A DNA stretch of 64,000 nucleotides from Pseudomonadales bacterium (GTDB taxonomy: Bacteria; Pseudomonadota; Gammaproteobacteria; Pseudomonadales; Halieaceae): contig JACKNV010000002.1 in assembly GCA_024234735.1 (NCBI GenBank), positions 1 to 64,000 of the forward strand, written 5' to 3'. The translations under genes and the position numbers were made by a program. Position 1 is the stretch's first letter. Each line of letters starts with the position of its first letter. Below the pieces are notes generated by a model. The model was given only the letters and a program-made list of their open reading frames with translations. It ran no database searches and had not been told where the DNA came from. Positions 23,255-32,362 of the stretch are shown here, piece after piece.

Positions 23255-24745
23255 CTATGGCGCTGGGCCGTCGGCCAGGTGCGCGCGCTGGCTGGCGTGT
23301 TCCGTCTTGATCTCCTCCGCGATGCACAGGACGTCGGCGAGCAGGCCATCAATATCCGCGCGCCGGGTGCGGTGGTTGTTGAACGCGCAGCGCAGCCCAT
23401 GCCTGCCCTGCACCGTGGTGTCCGAAATCACGGCGAGGCCGCGCTCCTGCAGCCGCAGCATGATCTCCGTATTGAGGAATTTCGCTGCGTCCTCGTCTGC
23501 GGCGACATGGCGAAAGCACACGATGTTGAGATCCACGGGAGCGAACAGTTCCAGTAGCGGATGTGCCTCGACCTGCGCGGCCATATACCTGGCAAGCGCG
23601 ATGTCCCTGGTGATGAGCCTGCCGAACTTGGCGGCCCCCTGTTCCTTGAACGCCATCCAGATCTTCAGGGCGCGAAAACCACGGGTCAGCTCCAGGCCAT
23701 AATCAGCCAGGAATTTACCTGCCGCCATTCCCCGCTCCTGGAGTTGCAGATAGGGGCCGTGCATCTCGAATGTGTCAAAATGTGCCTGCGCATCCTTGAT
23801 CAGGACGGAGCCCGCCTCGAAGGGTGCATGCAGCCATTTGTGGGGGTCAATAGCCACAGAGCCGGCTCGTTCGATGCCGTTGACGAGATGGGCGTGATCC
23901 GGGGCCAGGCGCAGCACGCCGCCAATGCAGCCGTCCACGTGAAACCACAGGCCTTCGCGCTCGCAAAGATCAGCGATGGCCGACAGGTCATCAATTGCAC
24001 CGGTGTTGGTGGTGCCCGCCGTTCCGATGACACAGGCCGGTTGCAGACCACTCGCGCGATCCGCTGCGATCGCCGCCTGCAGCGCATCAAGCCGCATCCG
24101 CTGGCGGTCGTCGCTGGCAATTTCCACCAGGGCTTTCGCCCCGAGGCCCAGGGTTTCAAGGGCCTTCTGGTGGCAGCTGTGCACCTGGTCCGAGGCATAA
24201 AAGCGCAAGGGCTTTTCAACTCCGGCAATGCCTTCCCCGCGCACGTCATACCCGGCGGCCAGATTGCGGATCACGGTGTGTGCGACGAGGTTCGCCATTG
24301 AACCTCCGCTGGTCAGGGTGCCACTCGCGCTTTTGGGAAAACCTACGATCTCCTTGAGCCACTCTATCACCTGTTGTTCGACCTGAGTCGCGCCGGTGGT
24401 GCCGCCACCGAGGTTGCTGCCTTCCACGGCCGCGAGAAAATCTCCGAGCGCCCCCGTGAAGTTGCTGGCTCCCATATACCAACCCCAGAAACGGGGGTGA
24501 ATATTGCCCATCGGGTAAGCGGCCACTGTTTCCCGGTAGTTGCGGTAAACCGTGGCCAGGGGGGTGGGGCCTTCCGGCAAGCTGGTCTGGAAACTGGCGC
24601 GGACTTCCTCGGGCATGGGCGCCCAGACGGGGCGCTCGCGCACCCTGGCCAGGTAGTCCACCGCCTCGTCTACAATCCGGTGTGCCAGCGCGCGGGTGGC
24701 CTCCCAGTCATCCGGGTCCAGCGTCTCTTCGTTGCCATTTCGCAT
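23255..24745 (-). CDS. PLP-dependent group II decarboxylase
   Basis: A 496-residue pyridoxal-phosphate enzyme of the aromatic-amino-acid/glutamate decarboxylase group. The N-terminal part has MGNIHPRFWGWYMG; the cofactor region has TSGGSMANLVA (146-155), GTAGTTNTGAID (241-252) and HVDGCIGG (D271). The PLP-binding lysine is K303 in DPHKWLHAPF. The C-terminal domain has the usual NNHRTRRADID. It should decarboxylate an amino acid, most likely aromatic or aspartate/glutamate-like, but the substrate cannot be decided by eye. It stands alone between the zinc genes and an SDR gene. Confidence 0.88.
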   Translation of the reverse strand: MRNGNEETLDPDDWEATRALAHRIVDEAVDYLARVRERPVWAPMPEEVRASFQTSLPEGPTPLATVYRNYRETVAAYPMGNIHPRFWGWYMGASNFTGALGDFLAAVEGSNLGGGTTGATQVEQQVIEWLKEIVGFPKSASGTLTSGGSMANLVAHTVIRNLAAGYDVRGEGIAGVEKPLRFYASDQVHSCHQKALETLGLGAKALVEIASDDRQRMRLDALQAAIAADRASGLQPACVIGTAGTTNTGAIDDLSAIADLCEREGLWFHVDGCIGGVLRLAPDHAHLVNGIERAGSVAIDPHKWLHAPFEAGSVLIKDAQAHFDTFEMHGPYLQLQERGMAAGKFLADYGLELTRGFRALKIWMAFKEQGAAKFGRLITRDIALARYMAAQVEAHPLLELFAPVDLNIVCFRHVAADEDAAKFLNTEIMLRLQERGLAVISDTTVQGRHGLRCAFNNHRTRRADIDGLLADVLCIAEEIKTEHASQRAHLADGPAP

Positions 24746-24963
24746 ATGCCATTGCCTCCCGTTGCCTTGAAAAAGACTGCAGGAAATACGCCGTCAATTC
24801 AAATGCATTCTGCTGTTGTAAATTGAACCGCGGTCATCCCGTTCGCGACTGCAAGCACCCATGACGTTCACCCGGCCGCACCAGTACCAGCCTTGACACC
24901 GCGCAAGCTGTCACCCACCATGCCTCGCCATCTTTACAAATCCAGGGTAGGAGGAGACCGTTT

Positions 24964-25743
24964 ATGCCACGCGTGAATCTAAAGGGAAGCTCGTCGATCG
25001 TTACCGGTGGTGCCTCTGGCATCGGCGCGGGCTGCGCCCGCCAGCTGGCCGAAGTCGGCTCCAAAGTGGTGATCGCCGATCTCAATGAGGAAAAGGGCAG
25101 GGAGATCGCCGCGGAAATAGGCGGTGTTTTCGTCAAGTGCGATGTCACCAGAACCGAGGACGCGGATGCGGCCGTGACCGCCGCCTGCGCGCTGGGGCCC
25201 TTACGGGCCTGCGTGAACTCAGCCGGCCTTGGTGCGCCCGGGCGCACCATCGATCGCAACAATGTGCCGCTGGACCTGGACAAGTTCAGCTTCGTGATCA
25301 AGGTCAACCTGATCGGCACCTTCAATGTCCTCAGTCGCGCCGCGGCGGCCATGGCGCAGACCGAGCCCATGGACGAGGACGGCTCTCGCGGTGCCATCGT
25401 CAACATGGCCTCTGCGGCGGCCTTTGACGGCCAGATCGGTCAGGCGTCCTACTCCGCTTCCAAGGGCGGTATCGTCGGCATGACGCTGCCCGTGGCCCGC
25501 GACCTGAGCGCCGTCGGCATTCGGGTTAACACCATCGCTCCCGGGTTGATCGATACGCCCATCTACGGCGAGGGCGAGCACGCCGAGGCCTTCAAGGCGC
25601 ACCTGGGCCAGTCGGTGCTGTTTCCCAAGCGTTTGGGCAGCGCCGAGGAGCTGGCGTTCGCGGTGATGGAGTGTATTACCAACCCCTACCTGAACGCGGA
25701 GGTTATCCGCCTGGACGGCGGCATTCGCATGCCGCCCAAATAG
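24964..25743 (+). CDS. SDR, 3-hydroxyacyl-CoA dehydrogenase type-2-like
   Basis: A 259-residue classical SDR. TGGASGIGAG (~15-24) binds the nucleotide, the Asp ending VVIADL suggests NAD+, and YSASKGG holds the catalytic Tyr/Lys. The middle (GAPGRTIDRNNVPLDLDKF) and the end (LNAEVIRLDGGIRMPPK) closely follow HSD17B10-type 3-hydroxyacyl-CoA dehydrogenases. It would oxidise 3-hydroxyacyl-CoA (possibly 2-methyl-branched) in beta-oxidation. The start follows AGGAGGAGACC. The convergent neighbour is a DUF6351 lipoprotein. Confidence 0.88.
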   Translation: MPRVNLKGSSSIVTGGASGIGAGCARQLAEVGSKVVIADLNEEKGREIAAEIGGVFVKCDVTRTEDADAAVTAACALGPLRACVNSAGLGAPGRTIDRNNVPLDLDKFSFVIKVNLIGTFNVLSRAAAAMAQTEPMDEDGSRGAIVNMASAAAFDGQIGQASYSASKGGIVGMTLPVARDLSAVGIRVNTIAPGLIDTPIYGEGEHAEAFKAHLGQSVLFPKRLGSAEELAFAVMECITNPYLNAEVIRLDGGIRMPPK

Positions 25744-25812
25744 GGCCCGCCAGCCTGCCAGGGTTCCAGCGAGTCGCCGCAGCGCTCGCCGGCTCCTGAA
25801 GCGGTTGGACCG

Positions 25813-28119
25813 CTAGCTGTCGTAGTCGCATACACCCTCGGGGAAGATCGCCTCGAGGGTGGCCTGCTGCTCCACGGTCGGTTCCCAGTCGCCGTAAAGC
25901 CCCCGCTCGATTGCCTGTGACACAGGCTGTAACTCGCACTTGAATACGTCGCCGGTAATCGGCGCGCCGGCGACAATACGCGAGGTGCTGTGGACGGGAA
26001 ACTGCTCGGTGCAGGTGCCCGGCGCGCCATCGTCGAGAATGCCGTTCCACACACCCTCTCCCGAGGCGATCAGCACACCCTCGCTGTCAAAGCAGCTGTC
26101 CACCGCCTCGGCCGGGCGGTTTTCGCCCACGGTCGCGTCGGGGTTGGCGCGAATATTCGCCATCCACGTGTCGATGACCTCGAAGGCATACAGGGTGTTG
26201 TTGTAGTTTTCCTCTTCGCCGGGGGCCACGAACCAGATTACCTGGTTGCTGGCATCGCCATCGTAATTCAGCAGCCGCTGGCGGGCGGCGAACGACTGGT
26301 GGGAGTTGTGCATGTCCAGCTGTTCCTCGAGGTAATGGCGCACGTCGATAAGCGGAATCTGCACATCGCCGTGATTGACCATGCCGGATTCGATGGCGGC
26401 CTCGATGGCGCCTGCATCGGCGGCGCGTCGGGGAGCGGGGTTGCTGCCGTCCGACAGCGCCATATTGCGCCAGCTCCAGGGGTCGATCTGGTCGGGGTAG
26501 AGCGGCTGGTCGAAATCCAGCGCGAAACACAGGTCGGTGAAGAACGGACACGTCTCCTGCACCATTTCCGCCTCCGGTTTCCAGGAGCCGATGTTGAAGT
26601 TCAGGTCGAGAAATTCCTCGGGCGTGATATTGCCATCGCGCAGTGCCTGTAGCCCGTACTGCACGCCCACGTTGTCCCAGGGACTGCGGGCGAAACCGTC
26701 ATCGGCACGACCATAGATATTGATCAGGTCGGCGAAGTGGGTCCACTCGACCTCATCGCGCGCTTCCGGGGTGATGCCGGGAGCGTCGCCAAAGTTGGGG
26801 TTGAGGGCCAGCGGCGACAGGCCGCGCCAGGACTTGGTGCATTCGCTCGAGCCCGGGGGTACCCAGGGGGTAAGGCCGTATTCGACCACGTCGTTGGCCA
26901 CCTCGTTGCTGGCGTTCAGCCCCAGCAGCCAGCTGCGGTTGGTCCAGTCTGCCCACTTGGAGTTCGGGTCGTCCCGCAGCTGCAGGTCGATCCAGCGCTC
27001 GATGAGTTCACAGTCGCCGATGTGAATGGTCTGGGTGACCATGTCGGGATAGGAATACTGCGGCACGCCGGCGTCGATCAGGCCGGGGTGATTCTGCGCG
27101 TAGATATACTGCTGTATGCCGCCGCCAGAGCCGCCCACACCCACGGTGTAGTCCGGTACGCCATAGGCGGTAACGAAACGATCCTTGACCATGATGGCAG
27201 TCTCGCCGCCCACCTGGAGGTTGTAGTGGGTCCCGGTCTTGGTGCCGGTGGAGTAGGCCACGGCGTAGCCCGCGGCCAGCGCGTCCGGGTACAGGGCGCG
27301 GCTCAGGCTGGGGCTCCCCTGGTAGTGGCCGATGGCGACGCCGCCCTGGAAGTAGTAGACCAGCCGGTGATTCCAGGAGGACAGGTCCGGGGTCTCGGAG
27401 CCATCGTCACTGGGCGCCAGCACGGCGATGGAATAGAGAAAGCGGTTGATGGTGCCGCGCTCCCAACGCACCACGAAGTCGACCTCCGTCCCGTCACTGG
27501 TCGTGGTGGTGGCCATATCGGCGGGGCGCTCCTGCCCCGGTGAATAATCCGCCCAGTCGCCCGCCGTGGTGCGGTACTTGTGGCTGACTACCGTATCCAC
27601 GCTGCAGTTCTCGTCTATGACCGGACCCAGTTCAAGTCCGCCGCGGTGACTGTCTGTGGAGCACAGGAACGGCTGCTGCCAGGGACCGGAGAACATGGGC
27701 CCTGTGACCGGGTAATTGGTCAGTACCAGCTCGGCCTCGGGGGCCTCCCCGCCGGTGCTGTTGACCGCCAGGCGGTTGTCGCCCTGGGCGAGGCCGGTGA
27801 CCACCCCTTGCAGGCGGCTGCTGTCACCGCTGGGGCTGAAACGCTGTGTGACGTCGGCGCCGTCCACGCTGATTGTGACATTCTCCGCCGCCAGCCCTTC
27901 CGGCAGGCGCACCTCGATACGCGCGCTGTCGCCGCTTACCTGACCGGGCTGGCTGGACAGCACTTCCAGCACGAACTCGCCGAGGGCCGCGTTGTCATCA
28001 TCCTGCTGCTTGTTGTTGCCGCCGTTGCCGTCGCTGCAGGCGGTGATGGATACCAGGGCGAGCAGGACGATCAAGTAATTCGCGATACTGCCGACCAAAC
28101 TGCGGTTGTTGTTATGCAT
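25813..28119 (-). CDS. DUF6351 lipoprotein, hydrolase-like
   Basis: A 768-residue exported protein. The start at 28119 gives a lipoprotein signal (LIVLLALVSITAC, lipobox Cys), followed by a Gly/Asn/Gln-rich linker. Residues ~45-140 look like a beta-sandwich (IEVRLPEGLAAENVTISVDG). The main part matches DUF6351: YYFQGGVAIGHYQG, then the nucleophile-like VGVGGSGGGIQQY, suggesting an alpha/beta-hydrolase such as an ester or polyhydroxyalkanoate-like depolymerase. That activity is inferred. A longer frame to 28419 is Arg-rich and lacks a leader, so it was not used. The protein probably acts on the cell surface or in the periplasm. Confidence 0.82.
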   Translation of the reverse strand: MHNNNRSLVGSIANYLIVLLALVSITACSDGNGGNNKQQDDDNAALGEFVLEVLSSQPGQVSGDSARIEVRLPEGLAAENVTISVDGADVTQRFSPSGDSSRLQGVVTGLAQGDNRLAVNSTGGEAPEAELVLTNYPVTGPMFSGPWQQPFLCSTDSHRGGLELGPVIDENCSVDTVVSHKYRTTAGDWADYSPGQERPADMATTTTSDGTEVDFVVRWERGTINRFLYSIAVLAPSDDGSETPDLSSWNHRLVYYFQGGVAIGHYQGSPSLSRALYPDALAAGYAVAYSTGTKTGTHYNLQVGGETAIMVKDRFVTAYGVPDYTVGVGGSGGGIQQYIYAQNHPGLIDAGVPQYSYPDMVTQTIHIGDCELIERWIDLQLRDDPNSKWADWTNRSWLLGLNASNEVANDVVEYGLTPWVPPGSSECTKSWRGLSPLALNPNFGDAPGITPEARDEVEWTHFADLINIYGRADDGFARSPWDNVGVQYGLQALRDGNITPEEFLDLNFNIGSWKPEAEMVQETCPFFTDLCFALDFDQPLYPDQIDPWSWRNMALSDGSNPAPRRAADAGAIEAAIESGMVNHGDVQIPLIDVRHYLEEQLDMHNSHQSFAARQRLLNYDGDASNQVIWFVAPGEEENYNNTLYAFEVIDTWMANIRANPDATVGENRPAEAVDSCFDSEGVLIASGEGVWNGILDDGAPGTCTEQFPVHSTSRIVAGAPITGDVFKCELQPVSQAIERGLYGDWEPTVEQQATLEAIFPEGVCDYDS

Positions 28120-28433
28120 GTTTTTCACTCTTATTGGAATTGCAGGCTTGCCAAGCCTACTAGGGTGGCGAGTAGGCGTCCAGTCACCCGCTTCCCAGGG
28201 GTGTGGAATCAGCTCGCTGTGGTGGCGGCGCCCCCGTTGCGGCAAAGCCGCCGGGAGCCGGTTGCGGTGGGCTCGCCGTTGCAATTGCCAAATTCCGACG
28301 TTCCTGAAATCATAGATCCGCCGCGAGGCCATCATCATCCTCTCGTGGAAGCCTGCGCCGATCCCGTTGCCCCGCAACTGCAGCACGCAAAGACGCCCAC
28401 GGAACATACATCGAGCCAAAGCCGGAGAAAATC
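28120..28433 (+). other. Intergenic region between divergent genes
   Basis: The 314 bases between the DUF6351 and crotonase starts hold the two divergent promoters. The only clear signal is CGGAGAAA before the crotonase ATG. No repeat, RNA or small gene is evident. Confidence 0.5.
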
Positions 28434-29243
28434 ATGCAAGACAGAGTCGCAATCGATATCGATGGGCATGTCGCCCACGTACGCCTGGTTCGCAGTGACA
28501 AAATGAATGCCCTCGACAACGGGATGTTCGATGCCATGGCCGCAGCGGGAAAGCAACTGGCCGACAACCCGGATATCCGCGCCGTGGTGCTCTCCGGCGA
28601 GGGCCGGGCTTTTTGCGCCGGCCTGGACATGGGCAATTTTGCCGCCATGGCCGGCCACGCTCACGGTGGGGATCACGTTGGCATCGGCAAACTGGAGACC
28701 CGCACCCACGGCATTGCCAACGGCCCCCAGTACGCGGCATGGATGTGGCGCGAGCTGCCGGTACCGGTAATCGCCGCCATCCACGGCGTCGCCCTGGGCG
28801 GCGGTTTCCAGGTGGCCCTGGGAGCGGATATTCGCTATGCCGCCCCCGGCACGCGTATGTCGGTAATGGAGATCAAGTGGGGGTTGATACCCGACATGGC
28901 CGGCACCCAGTTGATGCGCCACCTGGCGCGTGAGGACGTGGTGCGCGAGCTGAGTTATACGGGGCGGATATTCAGCGCAGAGGAGGCGCTGGAGTACGGT
29001 TTGGTCACCCGGGTCTGTGCCGACCCCCTGGCCGAGGCCCTGGAAACCGCGCGCTATATCGCCACCCGCAATCCCGATGCCATTCGCGCCGGCAAGCAGC
29101 TGTTCAACCAGGCACCTTACTTGCAGGCGGAAGAGGGCCTGCTGCTGGAATCGCGGCTGCAGGACGGCATCATCGGCACGCCCAACCAGATCGAGGCGGT
29201 CATGGCCGAAATGGAAAAACGGCCGGCGAAATTCAAATCCTGA
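28434..29243 (+). CDS. Enoyl-CoA hydratase/isomerase (crotonase)
   Basis: A 269-residue crotonase. The oxyanion-hole segments are GRAFCAGLDMGNF (~60-72) and HGVALGGGFQVALGADIRYA (~118-137); the catalytic-region segment SVMEIKWGLIPDM retains a Glu. The length is typical. Such enzymes hydrate or isomerise 2-enoyl-CoA in beta-oxidation. It is monocistronic, divergent from DUF6351 and convergent with an acyl-CoA ligase. The lack of an obvious second Glu in the first catalytic position leaves open an isomerase or side-chain specialist. Confidence 0.88.
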   Translation: MQDRVAIDIDGHVAHVRLVRSDKMNALDNGMFDAMAAAGKQLADNPDIRAVVLSGEGRAFCAGLDMGNFAAMAGHAHGGDHVGIGKLETRTHGIANGPQYAAWMWRELPVPVIAAIHGVALGGGFQVALGADIRYAAPGTRMSVMEIKWGLIPDMAGTQLMRHLAREDVVRELSYTGRIFSAEEALEYGLVTRVCADPLAEALETARYIATRNPDAIRAGKQLFNQAPYLQAEEGLLLESRLQDGIIGTPNQIEAVMAEMEKRPAKFKS

Positions 29244-29313
29244 GTGGCTGCACGGCGCGGCTTTTATCGCATGATTCGAACCCCGAGCAGGGCTGTGGCG
29301 CTTCCGGTTATTG

Positions 29314-30810
29314 CTAGCCCTGGTCGATCTCCTCGGCCAGGGCCTGTCGCAGCCGGGCCTTGTCGACCTTGCCGCCTGCGTTGACCGGTAGCGCGGCGCG
29401 GCGAAACCAGCGGCGCGGCGTCTTGTAGCCCGCCAGGTACCGGCGGCAGTGTCGCTCCAACTCGTCATCGGAAACCGCGCTGGCCGGTCGGATAACGGCG
29501 CTGACTGCCTGCCCCCAGAGCGGGTGGGGCAGGCCGATTACCGCGCAATCGGCTACCGCCGGGTGGCGGCGCAAGACTTCCTCGACCTCGCGCGAGGCTA
29601 TGTTTTCGCCACCGCTGATGATCATGTCCTTCTTGCGGTCGACGATGTACAGGTATCCCGCCGCGTCGAAGCGGCCGATATCGCCGGTGTGCAGCCAGCC
29701 TCCCTGCAGCGCGCCCGCCGTGGCTTCCGGGTCCTGCCAGTAGCCCTGCATGCACTGCCGGCCCCGCACCAGAATTTCACCCGGGGTACCGGTGGGGCAC
29801 GTGGCACCCCTCTCGTCCACCAGCCGCAGTTCTGCCGTGGCGAGCGGGCGCCCGACAGAGGCAAGCAGTTCGGGGTTTTCTCCGGCGGCCCGGCGGTGAT
29901 CCTGGGGGGTGAGAAAGGCCACGCTGCCCGACAGTTCGGTCATGCCGTAGCTCTGGCAGAGATCCAGGTCGGTTTGCGCCAGCAGGCGTCGCAGCAGCGT
30001 CAACGGCATGGCCGAGGCGCCGTAGCCGATTGCCCGCACTCCGGCCAGGTCCGCCGGGTCGTAACCGGGGTGTTCAAGCAGCATGGCGATCATGGTTGGC
30101 GCCAGCGAGATCGTGGTGACGCCCAGCTCGCGGCAGGCCGCCAGGGTCTCGCCGGCATCGAAGGCGGCACTGAGTACCACGCAGGCGCCGTGCCGGTGTT
30201 GCAGCAGCACATTGTGGGCGGCCACGTGGAATAACGGAAACGGGTAGAAGTAGCGGTCATCGGGCTGCACCGGGCGGCCGATGGCTGCCGAGCGCAGGCC
30301 CGCCAGGAAACTGTCGTGGGTCAGGACCGCGCCCTTGGGCCTGCCGGTGGTGCCCGAGGTGTACAGGATCCACACCGGATCGTCGCCGCGGGTGGCGGGA
30401 AGCGCGGCCTCTCCCCGGGTGGCCAGCCAGGCGGGATACTCGTCAATCAGGTGCAGACACTGCAAGTCATCAGGCAGGCCGCCGTGTTGCCGCAGCGGCT
30501 GCAGCAGTGGCGCGTCGCCGATCAGCAGGCCGACCCCCGCCGAGCGCAGCTGGTAGGCCAGCTCGGCCGGCGCCAGTCTGGCGTTCAGGGGTACCAGGAC
30601 GTGCCCGGCCATCGGGACGGCGTAGATGAGGTCCAGGAAATCAGGGCAATTCCACGCCAGGATCGCTATCCGCTGGCCGGGGGGGTTCCAGGCCGCCAGT
30701 CCGGCTGCCAGCCGAGCGACCCGCTGCGCCAGCTCGGCGTAGCTGCTGGCCTGGCCCTGCCACAGCAGGGCGGGCGCCGCCGGGCGCAGCCGGGCCTGCT
30801 CCTGTAACAA
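29314..30810 (-). CDS. AMP-forming acyl-CoA synthetase
   Basis: A ligase of at least 498 residues in the ANL family. The phosphate-binding loop is YTSGTTGRPKGA, the adenine motif is QSYGMTEL, GWLHTGDIGRFD follows, and the C-terminal lysine lies in NAGGKVDKARL. It activates a fatty or aromatic acid to the CoA thioester. The first ATG/GTG/TTG codon in frame is TTG at 30810, but family proteins start about ten residues earlier. An AAGGAG site at 30850-30855 sits six bases before an in-frame CTG (30841-30843), so translation probably begins at CTG. The substrate is not determined. Confidence 0.88.
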   Translation of the reverse strand: MLQEQARLRPAAPALLWQGQASSYAELAQRVARLAAGLAAWNPPGQRIAILAWNCPDFLDLIYAVPMAGHVLVPLNARLAPAELAYQLRSAGVGLLIGDAPLLQPLRQHGGLPDDLQCLHLIDEYPAWLATRGEAALPATRGDDPVWILYTSGTTGRPKGAVLTHDSFLAGLRSAAIGRPVQPDDRYFYPFPLFHVAAHNVLLQHRHGACVVLSAAFDAGETLAACRELGVTTISLAPTMIAMLLEHPGYDPADLAGVRAIGYGASAMPLTLLRRLLAQTDLDLCQSYGMTELSGSVAFLTPQDHRRAAGENPELLASVGRPLATAELRLVDERGATCPTGTPGEILVRGRQCMQGYWQDPEATAGALQGGWLHTGDIGRFDAAGYLYIVDRKKDMIISGGENIASREVEEVLRRHPAVADCAVIGLPHPLWGQAVSAVIRPASAVSDDELERHCRRYLAGYKTPRRWFRRAALPVNAGGKVDKARLRQALAEEIDQG

Positions 30811-31059
30811 CTCATGCAGTCTGTCTGCGCGGGGTGTGTTCAGGGTGGACTCCTTTTATGGAAAATCGAACCAAACTACAGCTCGTGCGCCTGGGAGGCA
30901 AGGCCGCCAATCCGCGCTGTCTCCCAAAAATCCCCGCGACAGGAATACGCCGTCCTGGTGGATAGGGGTTCGCTGGGGTCGAGTGCAACATTTTTGTCAT
31001 CTACCTTTAGTAGCCTTTGCGGAAGATATAGCCACGACAACACCCATGGAGAGCAGGGT

Positions 31060-32142
31060 ATGATTTCAATCCGCAAACTGACACTGGCTTGCATGGTTGC
31101 CCCCACGCTTGTGATTGGCTCGGTACGCGCCGCGGAACCGGGTTTTTATCTCGGTGCCAGCGCGGGCCAGACGACGGTAGATACCGACGCCAGCGAACTG
31201 GGTTATGTAGGCGAGAGTGGCGTCAAGCTCGACGACGACGATACCAGCTGGAAGGCTTTTGCCGGTTACAACTTCACCGACTGGCTCGGTCTGGAATTCA
31301 GCTACGTCGACTTCGGCAGCTTCTCCCACGATTCGGAGGCGGACAGCTTCAGGGAGGACCTCAACGGCCTGAACGGTTTTCTGGTGGGCTATCTGCCGAT
31401 AGGCGCGGTGGACCTGTTCGCCAAAGCCGGTGCGCAGAACTTTCACAGCGAGGTCGACTACGGCCCCCAGACCCACAGTGACAACGAGGCGGAATTCGCC
31501 TACGGCGTGGGGCTGGCCTACAACGTGGGCAACTGGAGCGTGCGCGCGGAAGCGGAAGGCTTCGGCGACAACGGGATCGGAGATATCTACTTTCTCTCGG
31601 CCGGCCTGGCCTACCACTTCGGTGGCGGTGGGAAACCAGCGCCTGTCGCGGCACCAGTTGCTGCGGCAGTGGCCGCCCCGCAGCAGTGCCCTGATGGCGA
31701 TAGCGATGGGGTGTGCGATGACGACGATGCCTGCCCCGATACGGCGCGCGGCACCAGTGTGGACAGCATCGGCTGCAGCTGCCACTACACCCTGGCCCTG
31801 GAGTTCGCCCTGGATTCCGCTGAGCTGACCGCCGGTGATATGGCCCAGCTCAATGGCGTCGCCAGGGTACTGGCGAACCCAAAAGCCGACGCGATCAGGG
31901 GTGTCATCGATGGCTATACCGACAGCACGGGCGCCGAAGCCTATAACCTGAAACTGTCCGAGCGCCGCGCCGACGCGGTAGCGGGGTATCTCGAGTCCCG
32001 GGGGGTGGCCGTGAGCGGGCATTTCACCACCCAGGGCTATGGCGAGGCGAATCCGGTAGCTAGCAACGATACCGAAGAAGGTCGCGCCAGGAACCGCCGC
32101 GTGGAAATACGCCGCACCGACTGCAGCGGCGCGGGTAGCTGA
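31060..32142 (+). CDS. OmpA-family outer-membrane protein
   Basis: A 360-residue protein. Residues 1-24 are a signal peptide. Residues ~27-188 form an eight-strand OmpA-type beta-barrel (alternating strands such as FYLGASAGQTTVD and AFAGYNFTDWLGLEFSYVDF). An Ala/Pro hinge (~192-207) leads to a thrombospondin type-3-like calcium motif DGDSDGVCDDDDACPDTARG (212-231). Residues ~243-350 are the OmpA C-terminal peptidoglycan-binding domain (GYTDSTG, LSERRADAV, GYGEANPVASN, NRRVEI). The ATG at 31060 follows GAGCAGGG; a longer frame lacks a leader. It anchors the outer membrane to the wall. Confidence 0.93.
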   Translation: MISIRKLTLACMVAPTLVIGSVRAAEPGFYLGASAGQTTVDTDASELGYVGESGVKLDDDDTSWKAFAGYNFTDWLGLEFSYVDFGSFSHDSEADSFREDLNGLNGFLVGYLPIGAVDLFAKAGAQNFHSEVDYGPQTHSDNEAEFAYGVGLAYNVGNWSVRAEAEGFGDNGIGDIYFLSAGLAYHFGGGGKPAPVAAPVAAAVAAPQQCPDGDSDGVCDDDDACPDTARGTSVDSIGCSCHYTLALEFALDSAELTAGDMAQLNGVARVLANPKADAIRGVIDGYTDSTGAEAYNLKLSERRADAVAGYLESRGVAVSGHFTTQGYGEANPVASNDTEEGRARNRRVEIRRTDCSGAGS

Positions 32143-32146
32143 TCGG

Positions 32147-32197
32147 GAGCCCTCAGCGCCTGGCCCGTACTTCGGTAGGGGCCCGAGGGCACTTTTC
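32147..32197 (+). terminator. Probable terminator after ompA-like gene
   Basis: GCCCTC (32149-32154) pairs with GAGGGC (32185-32190). Inside lies GGCCCGTAC-TTCG-GTAGGGGCC, a hairpin with a UUCG-type tetraloop and one mismatch. ACTTTT follows. The T-run is short, so termination may be partial. Confidence 0.55.
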
Positions 32198-32362
32198 CCC
32201 ATCCTCTCTTCAACAGCTCGAAGCAGCGCATTCAGTTTGGGGTGCGTTTCTCCCTGGCTTGCCCGGCATATCGAAAACCATTATGGTCAAGGCGCGTTGT
32301 CCGAAAGCAGCCGGCCCGGGCGGTGTCAACCGGCTGCGGCACCTTTGTAGGAGGAGAAGCCG

